NCBI RefSeq assembly: GCF_001940225.2
Contig: NZ_CP135164.1
Span: 1,426,001 to 1,490,000, forward strand
Reading direction: 5' to 3'
DNA: 64,000 nucleotides
Source: Roseburia sp. 499
GTDB lineage: Bacteria > Bacillota > Clostridia > Lachnospirales > Lachnospiraceae
Of this stretch, positions 9,351 to 18,585 are shown piece after piece. Both the position numbers and the translations under genes were made by a program. The first letter of the stretch is position 1, and every line of letters begins with the position of its first letter. The notes below the pieces were generated by a model. The model was not told the DNA's origin. It worked only from the letters and a program-made list of their open reading frames with translations, and ran no database searches.

Positions 9351-10597
9351 ACAGTATGTTAGAGCAGATTGGAAAAAATGCAAGGGAAGCAGAAGCGGTT
9401 ATGCGTGTATTATCTGTGAAGGAAAAGAATAAACTGTTGGCTACTGCTGCAGATTATTTAATGGCAGATATGACATTGCTTCTGGAAGCGAACGAAAGAG
9501 ATATGGAAAATGCAAGAGAAAATAATATGCCACCGGCATTACAGGACAGATTGCAGTTGACAGAATCAAGGGTGGCGCAGATGGCAGAAGGGTTACGTCA
9601 GATTGCTGCGTTAGATGACCCGGTAGGGGAAGTACTGTCTATGAAACAACGTCCAAATGGTCTTATGATTGGTCAAAAACGAGTTCCGTTAGGAGTCATT
9701 GGAATTATTTATGAATCCAGACCAAATGTAACAGCAGATGCTTTTGGACTTTGCTTTAAAGCTGGAAATGTGGTGATTTTAAGAGGCGGTAAAGATGCTA
9801 TTCATTCTAATAATGCCATTACCAAGACCATGCAGGAAGCTTTGGAGAAGTGCGGTCTTCCAATTCATGCAATTCAGTTGATTACAGATACTAGTCATGA
9901 AACTGCAGAAGAGTTTATGCGCATGAATGAATATGTGGATGTTTTGATTCCGCGTGGAGGAGCCGGATTAATCCGCACTGTAGTGCAAAAAGCTACAGTA
10001 CCTGTGATTGAAACAGGAACTGGAAATTGTCATATTTTCGTAGATGAGACAGCAGATTTGGATATGGCAATTGATATTATTTTCAATGCAAAGACCCAGA
10101 GAATTGGTGTATGCAATGCTTGTGAATCTCTGGTAGTGCATGAGAAGATTAAGGATGCATTTCTTCCAAGGTTAGCAGAACGGCTAAAAGAAAAAAACGT
10201 AGAACTTCGCGGAGATGAGAAGAGTCGGGAAGCTTGCGTTGAGATTAAAGCAGCAACAGAAGAAGATTGGGGAACTGAATATTTAGATTATATTCTATCT
10301 ATTAAAACAGTTTCTTCTATTGAAGAGGCAATTCTCCATATTAATAAGTATAATACAGGACATTCTGAGGCAATTATCACGAAGGATTATGATAATGCAC
10401 AGAAATTCTTGAATGAAATTGATGCGGCTGCTGTATATGTCAATGCGTCTACAAGATTTACCGATGGATTTGAATTTGGTTTTGGTGCAGAAATCGGCAT
10501 TAGTACTCAGAAACTGCATGCCAGAGGACCAATGGGATTAAAAGAACTGACTACAACCAAATATATTATTTATGGAAATGGTCAAGTGAGAGAATAA
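9347..10597 (+). CDS. proA: Glutamate-5-semialdehyde dehydrogenase
   Basis: NADPH-dependent reduction of gamma-glutamyl phosphate to glutamate semialdehyde, the second step of proline synthesis. Normal length (416 aa). Motifs include [17 protein letters not shown], the cofactor region [26 protein letters not shown], and the catalytic cysteine in [11 protein letters not shown]. Start and upstream stop overlap as ATGA, indicating translational coupling. Confidence 0.95.
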   Translation: MNSMLEQIGKNAREAEAVMRVLSVKEKNKLLATAADYLMADMTLLLEANERDMENARENNMPPALQDRLQLTESRVAQMAEGLRQIAALDDPVGEVLSMKQRPNGLMIGQKRVPLGVIGIIYESRPNVTADAFGLCFKAGNVVILRGGKDAIHSNNAITKTMQEALEKCGLPIHAIQLITDTSHETAEEFMRMNEYVDVLIPRGGAGLIRTVVQKATVPVIETGTGNCHIFVDETADLDMAIDIIFNAKTQRIGVCNACESLVVHEKIKDAFLPRLAERLKEKNVELRGDEKSREACVEIKAATEEDWGTEYLDYILSIKTVSSIEEAILHINKYNTGHSEAIITKDYDNAQKFLNEIDAAAVYVNASTRFTDGFEFGFGAEIGISTQKLHARGPMGLKELTTTKYIIYGNGQVRE

Positions 10598-10602
10598 GAA
10601 AT

Positions 10603-11136
10603 ATGTGTGTGCATTATATACAATTGGGAGAAGAACAAATTGAATTGTCATTATTTCATGGATTTCGTCGACATCAGGAAGTAACAAAATGCTGGCGGAA
10701 GGAAAATGGAAGATGGCAGTTAAAAGATATTCCTTTTGTAGAAGAGTGGAGCGAAGCAGAATATGCATTTTTGGTAAAGTGCTTAAAGAATACAGACCAT
10801 ACCGGAGGATTTGTGTTTGGGGCCTTTGATGAGGAGCGGCTGGTTGGTTTTGCATCTGTGGAGAATGAACCTTTTGGTTCAAAAAATCAGTATGTTCAGT
10901 TGTCTTGTATTCACGTTTCAGAGGAAAGCCGTGGAATGGGAATCGGGAAACGATTATTTGCCATTGCCAGTGAAGCTGGCAGAAGATTGGGAGCAGAGAA
11001 ATTGTATATTTCTGCACATTCGGCAAAAGAGTCTCAGGCATTTTATCATGCTATGGGGTGCATAGAGGCAAGAGAGTATAATAGACAGCTAAGTGAAGCA
11101 GAACCTTGTGACTGCCAGTTAGAATTTGTACTGTAA
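10603..11136 (+). CDS. GNAT family N-acetyltransferase
   Basis: 177-aa protein with a GNAT fold; the acetyl-CoA-binding motif is the stretch HVSEESRGMGIGKRLFAIA, followed by AKESQAFYHAMGC (motif B). The N-terminal third carries a substrate-specific part rich in aromatic residues. It follows proA by 5 bp and ends just before a terminator, so it is probably the last gene of the proB transcript. The ribosome site is weak (AAGAAA). Substrate unknown. Confidence 0.85.
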   Translation: MCVHYIQLGEEQIELSLFHGFRRHQEVTKCWRKENGRWQLKDIPFVEEWSEAEYAFLVKCLKNTDHTGGFVFGAFDEERLVGFASVENEPFGSKNQYVQLSCIHVSEESRGMGIGKRLFAIASEAGRRLGAEKLYISAHSAKESQAFYHAMGCIEAREYNRQLSEAEPCDCQLEFVL

Positions 11137-11140
11137 ACGT

Positions 11141-11187
11141 AAAGGGCAGATAAGAACGTAATGTTGAAGAGTTCTTATCTGCCCTTT
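11141..11187. terminator. Bidirectional intrinsic terminator
   Basis: A 17-bp perfect stem (arms 11141-11157 and 11171-11187) lies between the convergent GNAT and aldo/keto reductase genes. The A-rich and T-rich flanks allow termination on either strand. Confidence 0.88.
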
Positions 11188-11194
11188 TAGCGTT

Positions 11195-12223
11195 TTATAG
11201 AGTTTTTCCATTTAAAACTTCTATATAGTCTTTATAATTTTCCTCTAATAATGTTGGCGTATCTAGTCCGTAAGGACAGTGTGCGCTGCACTGGCCACAG
11301 TGAATACAGTCCTCAATTTTTTTCATCTTTGCCTGTACCTCTGGTGTAAGCTGTAATTCGGAAGGAGAACGGCGAAGCAGCAGCGACATGCGGGCACAGT
11401 TGTTGATTTCAATTCCTACCGGACAGGTGGGCATACAGTAGCCGCAGCCACGACAGAAGTTTCCGGCAAGTTGCGTGCGGTCATCTTCTATGATTTTCTT
11501 GATTTCCGGTGTCATTGCAGGCGGATTATCAATATAGCTTATGAATTCATCCAGTTCTTTTTCACGCTGCACACCCCAGATAGGAAGCACATTGTCAAAC
11601 TGATCCAGATATGCATAAGCGGCGGCAGAATTCGTAATGAGTCCGCCGGATAATGCCTTCATAGCAATAAATCCCATGTTTTCTTCTTGACATCTTTTTA
11701 CCAGTTCTAAATCTTTTTCCGTGGCAAGATAGCAAAAAGGAAATTGTAAGGTTTCGTAAAGTCCACTGTCTATGGCTTCGTGTGCTACGGAAAGACGGTG
11801 ATTGGTGATACCAATGTGGCGAACCTTACCCTCTTCCTTTGCCTGTTCCATAGCTTCATATAATCCGGTACCATCACCGGGTTTAGGACAAAAAGAAGGA
11901 TTGTGGAACTGATAAAGGTCAATATAATCTGTTTTCAGAAGAGAAAGACTAGTCCTTAAATCCTTCCAGAAATCAGCTCCATTTTGGGCAGCAGTCTTTG
12001 TTGCTATATAGATATGATTGCGGACATCAGAAAGTGCCTCTCCGATTTTGGCTTCGCTGTCAGTGTAAAAGCGTGCAGTATCAAAAAAGGTTATTCCTGC
12101 ATCATATGCTTTACGCAATAGTTTTCCCGCATCTTCTGTGGAGATACGTTGAATCGGGAGAGCACCGAAACCATTTTTGTTTGCGGTAATTCCCGTTTTT
12201 CCGAGAGTAACAGTTTTATTCAT
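11195..12223 (-). CDS. Aldo/keto reductase with C-terminal 4Fe-4S domain
   Basis: 342-aa oxidoreductase. The N-terminal 270 residues form an aldo/keto reductase barrel with the usual tetrad: Asp and Tyr in DTARFYTDSEAKIG, Lys in IYIATKTAA and His in YQFHNP. The C-terminal part holds two cysteine motifs, CRGCGYCMPTCPVGI and CIHCGQCSAHCPYG, which suggests electron transfer via 4Fe-4S clusters rather than simple NADPH use. It is a monocistronic reverse-strand gene between two terminator/promoter regions. Substrate unknown. Confidence 0.9.
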   Translation of the reverse strand: MNKTVTLGKTGITANKNGFGALPIQRISTEDAGKLLRKAYDAGITFFDTARFYTDSEAKIGEALSDVRNHIYIATKTAAQNGADFWKDLRTSLSLLKTDYIDLYQFHNPSFCPKPGDGTGLYEAMEQAKEEGKVRHIGITNHRLSVAHEAIDSGLYETLQFPFCYLATEKDLELVKRCQEENMGFIAMKALSGGLITNSAAAYAYLDQFDNVLPIWGVQREKELDEFISYIDNPPAMTPEIKKIIEDDRTQLAGNFCRGCGYCMPTCPVGIEINNCARMSLLLRRSPSELQLTPEVQAKMKKIEDCIHCGQCSAHCPYGLDTPTLLEENYKDYIEVLNGKTL

Positions 12224-12277
12224 GTTAAAACACCTCTTTCGTAAAAAAAGTTAATGAGAAAATTGTTCATTAGGACT

Positions 12278-12306
12278 ATTTTATCATGATATATTTTCAA
12301 ATACAA
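12278..12306 (-). promoter_or_regulatory. Candidate promoter of the aldo/keto reductase
   Basis: On the minus strand, TTGTAT (12301-12306) and TAAAAT (12278-12283) are 17 bp apart, about 55 bp from the start codon. It is divergent from the miaB promoter. Confidence 0.5.
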
Positions 12307-12352
12307 GAAGTTAAGAATTACGAACAAATGGTTGGATTTTTTTGCAGAGACA

Positions 12353-12381
12353 TTTACATTCTACGGAAAAAAGTGTATGAT
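12353..12381 (+). promoter_or_regulatory. Candidate promoter of miaB-ruvA
   Basis: TTTACA and TATGAT are separated by 17 bp, about 60 bp upstream of miaB. Confidence 0.65.
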
Positions 12382-12442
12382 ATAAGTTAAGTTTGCTTTG
12401 TGCAAGACTAATTTTAAATATAGATAGAAAAGGATAGTATAT

Positions 12443-13876
12443 ATGGAAAAGAATATGTATGACCAGGTTCCGACAATGGAGCCACAGCGCCAATTTTATT
12501 ATATGGAAAAAGCCAAGAGTTATGTAGATGATTTGGCACAGCAGTTAGGTAGAAGACCAACCTTTTGTGTCACTACATTCGGGTGTCAAATGAATGCCAG
12601 AGATTCTGAAAAACTGACAGGAATTTTAGAAACGATTGGGTACGAAGCGGCAGATAGTGAAGATGCCGATTTTGTTATTTATAATACCTGCACAGTCAGG
12701 GAAAATGCTAACAACAAGGTTTGGGGACGTTTAGGATATCTGAGTACTTATAAAAAGCATCATCCACATATGAAAATTGCACTTTGTGGTTGTATGATGC
12801 AGGAACCGGAAGTAATTGAGAAGTTGCAAAAAAGCTATCGCTTTGTAGATTTAATATTTGGAACACATAATATCTATAAATTTGCAGAACTCATTGTTGC
12901 TACTTTTGAACAGAAGGGAATGGTAGTTGATATTTGGAAGGATACAGATAAAATCGTAGAAGACCTTCCGGTGGAGCGTAAGTATTCCTTTAAGTCCGGA
13001 GTCAATATTATGTTCGGATGCAATAACTTCTGTAGTTACTGTATTGTTCCTTATGTGCGAGGAAGAGAACGTAGCAGAAAGCCTCAGGATATCATTCGTG
13101 AAATCGAACATCTTGTGGCAGATGGCGTGGTAGAAGTTATGCTTCTTGGACAGAATGTAAATTCTTATGGAAAGAATCTGGAGACACCGGTAACCTTTGC
13201 AGAATTGTTGCAGGAAATCGAGAAAATTGAAGGATTGGAGCGTATCCGTTTCATGACTTCCCATCCAAAGGATTTGTCTGATGAACTGATAGAAGTTATG
13301 AGCAAATCGAAAAAAATATGTAAGCATTTGCATTTACCGTTACAGTCAGGAAGTAGCCGTATCTTAAAGGAAATGAACCGTCATTACGATAAGGAACAGT
13401 ATTTAACCCTGGTGGAAAAGATTCGCAAGGCTGTACCGGATATTGCACTTACTACAGATATTATTGTAGGATTTCCTGGTGAGACGGAAGAGGACTTTTT
13501 AGAAACTATGGATGTGGTACAGAAAGTACGCTATGATAGTGCGTTTACTTTTATATACTCTAAACGTACCGGGACCCCTGCTGCAGCAAAGGAAGAACAA
13601 GTACCGGAGGATGTGGTGAAAGACCGTTTTGACCGGTTATTAAAGGAGGTACAGAGTTGTGCTTCTGAACGTGCTCAGGCTCTTACCGGAAAAACGGAAA
13701 GCGTTTTGGTAGAAGAAGTGAACGAACAGGACAGTTCACTGGTAACCGGAAGACTCAGTAACAACTTTGTAGTACATTTTCCGGGAACAGAAGAATTGAT
13801 TGGAAAGATTGTTAACGTGAAGTTAAAGGAATGTAAAGGATTTTATTTTTACGGTGAGATGACAGGAGAAGTGTAA
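12443..13876 (+). CDS. miaB: tRNA-2-methylthio-N6-dimethylallyladenosine synthase
   Basis: Radical SAM methylthiotransferase that modifies i6A37 in tRNAs reading U-initial codons. The N-terminal domain has the three auxiliary-cluster cysteines (TFGCQMNARDSE, CTVRENANNK, LCGCMMQEPE). The radical SAM motif is GCNNFCSYCIVPYVRGRE. A TRAM domain closes the protein (TGKTESVLVEE...GRLSNNFVVHFPG). Length 477 aa is typical. It precedes ruvA by 1 bp, so it shares that transcript. Confidence 0.95.
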   Translation: MEKNMYDQVPTMEPQRQFYYMEKAKSYVDDLAQQLGRRPTFCVTTFGCQMNARDSEKLTGILETIGYEAADSEDADFVIYNTCTVRENANNKVWGRLGYLSTYKKHHPHMKIALCGCMMQEPEVIEKLQKSYRFVDLIFGTHNIYKFAELIVATFEQKGMVVDIWKDTDKIVEDLPVERKYSFKSGVNIMFGCNNFCSYCIVPYVRGRERSRKPQDIIREIEHLVADGVVEVMLLGQNVNSYGKNLETPVTFAELLQEIEKIEGLERIRFMTSHPKDLSDELIEVMSKSKKICKHLHLPLQSGSSRILKEMNRHYDKEQYLTLVEKIRKAVPDIALTTDIIVGFPGETEEDFLETMDVVQKVRYDSAFTFIYSKRTGTPAAAKEEQVPEDVVKDRFDRLLKEVQSCASERAQALTGKTESVLVEEVNEQDSSLVTGRLSNNFVVHFPGTEELIGKIVNVKLKECKGFYFYGEMTGEV

Positions 13877-13877
13877 G

Positions 13878-14489
13878 ATGTATTCTTATATTAAAGGTGA
13901 ACTGGTTGAGATTATGGATGATGTGATTGTAGTTGAAGCTGGACAGATTGGCTACAATATTCACATTCCAGCCAGTATGATAGATAATTTTACAGGAACA
14001 GGACAGGACGTAAAAATCTATACATATCTTCATGTAAAGGAAGATGATATGCAGTTGTATGGATTTTTAACAAGAGATGACTTGAATATCTTCAAGTTGT
14101 TACTTGGGGTTAGTGGTATCGGCCCGAAAGGTGCGCTTGCAGTGCTGTCGGTAATGACACCGGATGACCTGCGTTTTGCAGTGTTGGGAGAAGATGCAAA
14201 AGCCATTGCAAAGGCACCGGGAATCGGGAATAAGACAGCACAGCGTGTTATTTTGGAATTGAAGGATAAGTTAAGCTTAGAGGATGCTTTTGAAGCGAAA
14301 ACTGCACATGTGGCAGAGACAAATACCAATTCACTTTCCAGCGTGAAAAACGAAGCGGTACAGGCCTTGACAGCTCTTGGTTATTCTGCTTCAGAGGCTT
14401 TAAAAGCAGTGAATGGTGTGGAACTTACAGAGGACATTACGGTAGAAGAAGTGTTGAAAGAAGCATTGAAACAGATGGCGTTTCTTTAG
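13878..14489 (+). CDS. ruvA: Holliday junction branch migration protein RuvA
   Basis: Binds four-way DNA junctions and loads the RuvB motor. The N-terminal OB domain (MYSYIKGELVEI...) is followed by paired helix-hairpin-helix motifs, LLGVSGIGPKGALAVLSVM and APGIGNKTAQRVILELK, and a C-terminal RuvB-contacting domain (NEAVQALTALGYSASEA). Length 203 aa is normal. Its usual partner ruvB is displaced to 21663 by an accessory gene block, which is unusual. Confidence 0.96.
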   Translation: MYSYIKGELVEIMDDVIVVEAGQIGYNIHIPASMIDNFTGTGQDVKIYTYLHVKEDDMQLYGFLTRDDLNIFKLLLGVSGIGPKGALAVLSVMTPDDLRFAVLGEDAKAIAKAPGIGNKTAQRVILELKDKLSLEDAFEAKTAHVAETNTNSLSSVKNEAVQALTALGYSASEALKAVNGVELTEDITVEEVLKEALKQMAFL

Positions 14490-14494
14490 GTAGT

Positions 14495-14830
14495 ATGAGG
14501 AGAAAGAAGGAACTATATGGTGAACAAGTTGGAAAAATGTTTCAGGATGAGAGATCGTATTATTCCAATGAATTACTCTGTTCCATACAAGAAGATTTTG
14601 ATTATATTGATTTATTACAGGAAATACCACAAAAGGTATATGGAATATATGGGAACAGAAATCGCTCGGAATATGACAAGAAAATACAAGATTTAAATTT
14701 GTCATCTGCAACATTGGAAAAGTTGGAAATTAGTTATGTAAATAATGCTTGTCATATGATGATGATTGAGAATCCACTGGGAACATATGAAAAAATAAGT
14801 GAAATATTATGCGAAGAGTTTAAGGAATAA
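14495..14830 (+). pseudogene. C-terminal remnant of an alpha/beta hydrolase
   Basis: The 111-codon frame ends in NNACHMMMIENPLGTYE, which looks like the catalytic-histidine end of an alpha/beta hydrolase (usual form NAGHMMMxENP), preceded by a KVYGIYGNRNR strand where the catalytic acid is expected. The N-terminal two thirds, with the G-x-S-x-G nucleophile, are absent, and there is no good ribosome site at the ATG 5 bp after ruvA. I read it as a decayed gene at the left edge of the accessory block, but a small independent protein cannot be excluded. Confidence 0.6.
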
Positions 14831-14849
14831 CACTTAGTTGGAGAATAAA

Positions 14850-15503
14850 ATGAAAAAGGAATTTATGAACTGTCCCTCATGTTTTGAAGGACAAGAGATG
14901 TATGGATTTGATTGGAAAGAGCATGTTGTTGCAATACCCGCTCCGTTGGTCGTTGTAACATCATATAAAGAAAATGGAAAGACGAATGCAACAATGCAAT
15001 CATGGTTAACTTTTTCCAATAGTGATGGTTTTTATTGCATTTTTGCAGATGTAAACAAATATGGACACATGTATTCTACTATTAAAGAGAAAAAATCCTT
15101 GGTAATTAACTTCCCCTCTGCGGATGTATATATGAAATGTCATGCTACCATCTATAATAACGAGTACGAAGATGATGAAATTCAAATGGCAGGTTTAACT
15201 GTGGAGAAAGCTTCCATGGTAGATGCACCAAGAATAAAAGAATGTTTTTTGAATTTAGAATGTGAGTATGCATGGGAAAAGGAACTTACACCTGATAGTT
15301 ACCATATTGTCATGTGTGTAAAAGTTGTTAATGTGGTAATGGATGAAGAATACTATAACGAGCAAATGAAGGGACGTTATGGTGAAACAGGATATTTATA
15401 TAATATTCATTCTCCGAGAAACCCGGAGAGTGGAAAAGAGGAGAATACTTGTGTCGGTATTATAAAAAAGTATGCTACATATGATGAGTTATCCAATAAA
15501 TAA
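14850..15503 (+). CDS. Flavin reductase family protein
   Basis: 217-aa protein resembling FMN-binding flavin reductase-like proteins: APLVVVTSYKENGKTNATMQ gives the N-terminal barrel strand with the flavin-contact region, and a later stretch reads ECFLNLECEYAWEKEL. The likely start is ATG 14850 with GGAG 6 nt upstream, rather than a TTG at 14838. Such proteins supply reduced flavin or act on small electrophiles; the substrate is unknown. It belongs to the accessory block between ruvA and ruvB. Confidence 0.7.
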   Translation: MKKEFMNCPSCFEGQEMYGFDWKEHVVAIPAPLVVVTSYKENGKTNATMQSWLTFSNSDGFYCIFADVNKYGHMYSTIKEKKSLVINFPSADVYMKCHATIYNNEYEDDEIQMAGLTVEKASMVDAPRIKECFLNLECEYAWEKELTPDSYHIVMCVKVVNVVMDEEYYNEQMKGRYGETGYLYNIHSPRNPESGKEENTCVGIIKKYATYDELSNK

Positions 15504-15573
15504 GTATACAAATCCCAGTTTTTCGAACTTACTGAGATGAAGTCTAAAAAAGTATCGAGGTCAGGAGAAAATT

Positions 15574-16116
15574 ATGATGAGAAAAGCAGAAAACAAAGAT
15601 GTTACGTTATGCGATGACATTCGTTTCTTGACAAACAGAGCATTATGGGAAACAGAAAATTTAATGAAATGTATTCCAGACGAACTTTGGAATAAGAGAT
15701 ATGATGGACTACCTATGTGGAAATACCTGTATCATACCTTGTATTCTATGGATAGGTGGTTTATTAATCCATGTGACTCTAATTATCAGAACCCCGAATT
15801 TCATACAGAAACCTTAGCAGATTTGAATGTTGTTCCGGATAAGGAATATTTATCGAGGGAACAATTAGAAGACTATTTTTATGGCATCAAGTCGAAAATT
15901 GAAACCTATATAAACGAGTTGTCCGATGACGAACTTTCTAATATGCCGGAAGGATGCAACATGACAAGATTTCGTCTAATATTGGGACAGTTTAGGCATT
16001 GGCACAGGCACATGGGAGTAATCTATGGATTTATTGTGGAAGATACTGGAAAGTGGCCGTATGTTCTGAATATGAAAGGGGCATATCCGGAAGAACCAAT
16101 GCCAAACTACTATTAA
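15574..16116 (+). CDS. DinB-like four-helix metalloprotein
   Basis: 180-aa helical protein with the DinB/YfiT-type layout: a first histidine in YLYHTLYSMDRWF near residue 55 and two more in FRHWHRHMGVIYG near residue 150, spaced to form the three-histidine metal site of this fold. Members include thiol transferases acting with bacillithiol or other thiols and damage-inducible proteins of unknown role. AGGAGAAAATT precedes the ATG. It lies in the accessory block. Confidence 0.7.
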   Translation: MMRKAENKDVTLCDDIRFLTNRALWETENLMKCIPDELWNKRYDGLPMWKYLYHTLYSMDRWFINPCDSNYQNPEFHTETLADLNVVPDKEYLSREQLEDYFYGIKSKIETYINELSDDELSNMPEGCNMTRFRLILGQFRHWHRHMGVIYGFIVEDTGKWPYVLNMKGAYPEEPMPNYY

Positions 16117-16142
16117 GATTTGATAATAACGGGAGAAATTAT

Positions 16143-16418
16143 ATGCAAGATTTCTTTTATATTTCAAAGGAAGACATCATTTTGCAGGGTAAAACGCATG
16201 AGCCGTACTCTGAACATAATTTTATTGTATATGTAAATCCAAATGATAACCGCAATAAAATCCATATAAATACATATTTTGTTGAATATGAAGAAGGTAT
16301 TCAGTGCTGTCATTTTTATGACAGAGGGCTTTGTGATACCATAGATGAATATAGAAAATTAAATATGTATGAAATTGAAAGTCAGGCATATGGTTCGTGG
16401 ATGGATGGTGCCAGATAA
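16143..16418 (+). CDS. Hypothetical 91-aa protein
   Basis: I do not recognise this protein. I choose the ATG at 16143, which has GGGAG 7 nt upstream; an in-frame upstream ATG at 15999 would overlap the DinB-like gene. The product is acidic, has no membrane segment or signal peptide, and contains a motif-like run HFYDRGLCDTIDEYRKLNMY. It is probably co-transcribed with its neighbours. Confidence 0.55.
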   Translation: MQDFFYISKEDIILQGKTHEPYSEHNFIVYVNPNDNRNKIHINTYFVEYEEGIQCCHFYDRGLCDTIDEYRKLNMYEIESQAYGSWMDGAR

Positions 16419-16475
16419 AGTTTGCTAACAGTAACACAAAGTAGATGGGGATACTTAAAGACAGGAGATAATAGA

Positions 16476-17018
16476 ATGCTCATTAATGATGAAATTATAA
16501 ATGTAAAAGGAAAAGAGTTGCTATTTCGCAATGCAACGGAAGAAGATGCACAAATGCTGATAGACTATTTGAAAGTGACTTGTGGTGAGACTAGATATTT
16601 GGTGAAAGAGCCGGAAGAAATAAAATTCACCTTAGAACAGGAAAAAAAGTTTATTACTCAAATTAATAATTCTGAAAATAATTTAATGTTATTAGGTTTT
16701 TTAGATGGAAAATATGTCGGCAATTGTTCTCTTATGGGAATGGCAACAAGCAGATATAAACATCGTGCCAGTATGGGAATAGCGCTTTATCAAAAATATA
16801 CCGGAATGGGTATTGGGCGTGCTATGATAGAGAAGTTATTTGCGGTAGCTAATGAAAAAGGTTTTGAGCAAATTGAACTTGAAGTAGTTGCTGATAATGA
16901 AAGAGCTATCCATTTATATAAAAATATGGGATTTGAAATTTATGGAACTTTTCCTAATAATATGAAATATAAAGATGGTACATATGCTGATGCTTATTGG
17001 ATGATGAAAAAACTTTAA
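16476..17018 (+). CDS. GNAT family N-acetyltransferase
   Basis: 180-aa GNAT enzyme. The acetyl-CoA pyrophosphate loop is QKYTGMGIGRAMIEKLFAVA, followed by LEVVADNERAIHLYKNMGFE. RimL/RimJ-like proteins and aminoglycoside or small-molecule acetyltransferases have this pattern. ATG 16476 is favoured over 16422 because AGGAGA lies 7 nt upstream. Part of the accessory block. Confidence 0.85.
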   Translation: MLINDEIINVKGKELLFRNATEEDAQMLIDYLKVTCGETRYLVKEPEEIKFTLEQEKKFITQINNSENNLMLLGFLDGKYVGNCSLMGMATSRYKHRASMGIALYQKYTGMGIGRAMIEKLFAVANEKGFEQIELEVVADNERAIHLYKNMGFEIYGTFPNNMKYKDGTYADAYWMMKKL

Positions 17019-17094
17019 ATAAAGCAATGTGAAAGGGCTGATTATGAGGTTAATAATTTATCAGAACTTTTAGACATTTGCGAGGAACAATGAA

Positions 17095-17424
17095 ATGAAT
17101 AAATTAAATATTGAAACATTAGAAAATTATCTAAAAGAAACATATAAAAGTTTTGATGAAGACCAAGGCTTATTTATGAAACTTGTGGAAGAAATTGGTG
17201 AAGTGGCAGAACTTCTAAATATTAGAACAGGAAGAAAAGGTGGCGACAAAGATATAAAGGAAGAATTAGCAAAAGAATTAGCTGATGTTATCCATTATAC
17301 TGTAGCTATAGCTGCTATTAATAATATTGATTTAGAAAAGACAATAATTGAAAAAGATTTAAAGGCTGCTATTAAATATAATCATGAAATCAATTTAAAA
17401 GATTATATGGAACGAAAAAGTTGA
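17095..17424 (+). CDS. MazG-like nucleotide pyrophosphohydrolase
   Basis: 109-aa all-alpha NTP-PPase. The metal-binding signature is visible as KLVEEIGEVAELLN (E-E-x-x-E) followed by KELADVIHYTVAIA (E-x-x-D). Such proteins hydrolyse non-canonical or damaged nucleotides to monophosphates. The single MazG domain and short length match the housecleaning or phage-type versions rather than full-length MazG. A GAGGAAC site precedes the ATG. Confidence 0.8.
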   Translation: MNKLNIETLENYLKETYKSFDEDQGLFMKLVEEIGEVAELLNIRTGRKGGDKDIKEELAKELADVIHYTVAIAAINNIDLEKTIIEKDLKAAIKYNHEINLKDYMERKS

Positions 17425-17453
17425 ATTGAGCGAGGTCTTTAGAGCGGGGGATG

Positions 17454-17476
17454 CTTCTTGTCCGAAGGACAAGAAG
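17454..17476. repeat. Perfect 10-bp inverted repeat, 3-nt loop
   Basis: CTTCTTGTCC, GAA, GGACAAGAAG lies between the MazG-like gene and the next gene. No T run follows on either strand, so it is not a standard terminator. Possible mRNA processing or stability element, or a protein-binding palindrome. Confidence 0.6.
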
Positions 17477-17514
17477 ATGGGTGGAGATAAAGAAAATTGA
17501 TGTTGGAGGAAACT

Positions 17515-18090
17515 ATGTACTATCATGCATCGCCAGTAAAGAATATAGAAATTTTGAAACCACGAATTTCTAACCATAATATACCATTAATATACTTTTC
17601 GGATAAGCGTGAAAATGTCTTAGTATACTTAAGCAATGCTGTTGAGAAATTCTGTAAGGAACAGAATTTTGAATATAACGGATTTTGGTATAAGTGGGGA
17701 GCGTATGGATTTAAGGATGGAATCCTATGCTTTGAAGAATACTATCCTAATGCTTTGGAAGAAACATATAAAGATGTTTCTGGCTATATTTACTACTGTA
17801 ATGAAATCATTGAGGAAAATGCAATAGATATCAAGATTCCCAATGCACATATTTCCAGTAAGGCAACAAAGGTAAATTTCTGCGAATTCATTGAAGATGC
17901 ATATGAGGAAATAATGTTGGCTGAAAAAGCGGGCAAAATACATATCATTCGCTACGAGCAGTTTATTGGTAAAAGAAAAGCGTGGTTGGAAAGAGTAATA
18001 GAGGAAGAATATAGTAGTATTGAAAATCACCCAGAGTACCGATTCTTTTTGAAGAATAAGTTTGCAGATATTCTGAAGGATAAATCCTAA
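17515..18090 (+). CDS. Hypothetical protein, 191 aa
   Basis: Not recognised with confidence. The likely start is ATG 17515, which has TTGGAGGA 7 nt upstream; an upstream in-frame ATG at 17497 overlaps that site. The protein begins MYYHASPVKNIEILKPR and continues with a strand-rich part (IPLIYFSDKRENVLVYLS). This faintly resembles the entry of Arr/ART-like folds, where Y-H-x-S precedes a substrate pocket, but that is weak speculation. The C-terminal 60 residues are charged and helical. Confidence 0.65.
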   Translation: MYYHASPVKNIEILKPRISNHNIPLIYFSDKRENVLVYLSNAVEKFCKEQNFEYNGFWYKWGAYGFKDGILCFEEYYPNALEETYKDVSGYIYYCNEIIEENAIDIKIPNAHISSKATKVNFCEFIEDAYEEIMLAEKAGKIHIIRYEQFIGKRKAWLERVIEEEYSSIENHPEYRFFLKNKFADILKDKS

Positions 18091-18095
18091 GTTAT

Positions 18096-18128
18096 CGAGC
18101 GGTGCCATTCGCATCTTCGCACCGCTCG
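18096..18128. repeat. GC-rich 10-bp inverted repeat in intergenic spacer
   Basis: Arms CGAGCGGTGC (18096-18105) and GCACCGCTCG (18119-18128) with a 13-nt loop. The surrounding 18091-18160 is markedly GC-richer than the genes either side. No T run follows. It resembles an imported spacer or a folded RNA element rather than a terminator. Confidence 0.6.
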
Positions 18129-18168
18129 TAGAAACGCGCAACTTCCAATTTGCCGAAAGGAGAATCTG

Positions 18169-18552
18169 ATGAGGATAGAACATATTGCATTATATGTAAA
18201 TGATTTAGAAGCGACCAAAGAATTTTTTATAAAATATTTCGGGGCGTCTTCCAATGATGGATACCATAATTTTAATACGAATTTTCGTTCCTATTTCTTG
18301 TCTTTTGATGATGGGGCTAGATTAGAAATTATGAATAGACCATCTATGGATAATCCTGAAAAAACTATGGAAAGAACAGGATATATTCATTTGGCTTTTA
18401 GTGTAGGAAGTAAAGAAAAGGTTGATGCACTTACAGCAGAGTTGAAGAAGGATGGTTATGAAGTAATAAGTGGGCCAAGAACAACAGGCGACGGATATTA
18501 TGAAAGTTGTATCCTTGGTATCGAGGGGAATCAAATTGAAATAACCGTATAA
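18169..18552 (+). CDS. VOC/glyoxalase-fold protein
   Basis: 127-aa vicinal-oxygen-chelate protein with two beta-alpha-beta-beta-beta units: [20 protein letters not shown] opens the first and [18 protein letters not shown] the second; the C-terminal [11 protein letters not shown] supplies the last metal-ligand glutamate. Family members include glyoxalases, dioxygenases, and fosfomycin or bleomycin resistance proteins. The ribosome site GAAAGGAGAA is strong. Substrate unknown. Confidence 0.82.
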   Translation: MRIEHIALYVNDLEATKEFFIKYFGASSNDGYHNFNTNFRSYFLSFDDGARLEIMNRPSMDNPEKTMERTGYIHLAFSVGSKEKVDALTAELKKDGYEVISGPRTTGDGYYESCILGIEGNQIEITV

Positions 18553-18585
18553 AATAAAAATTAAGGAAGAATATGGCAATTTATT

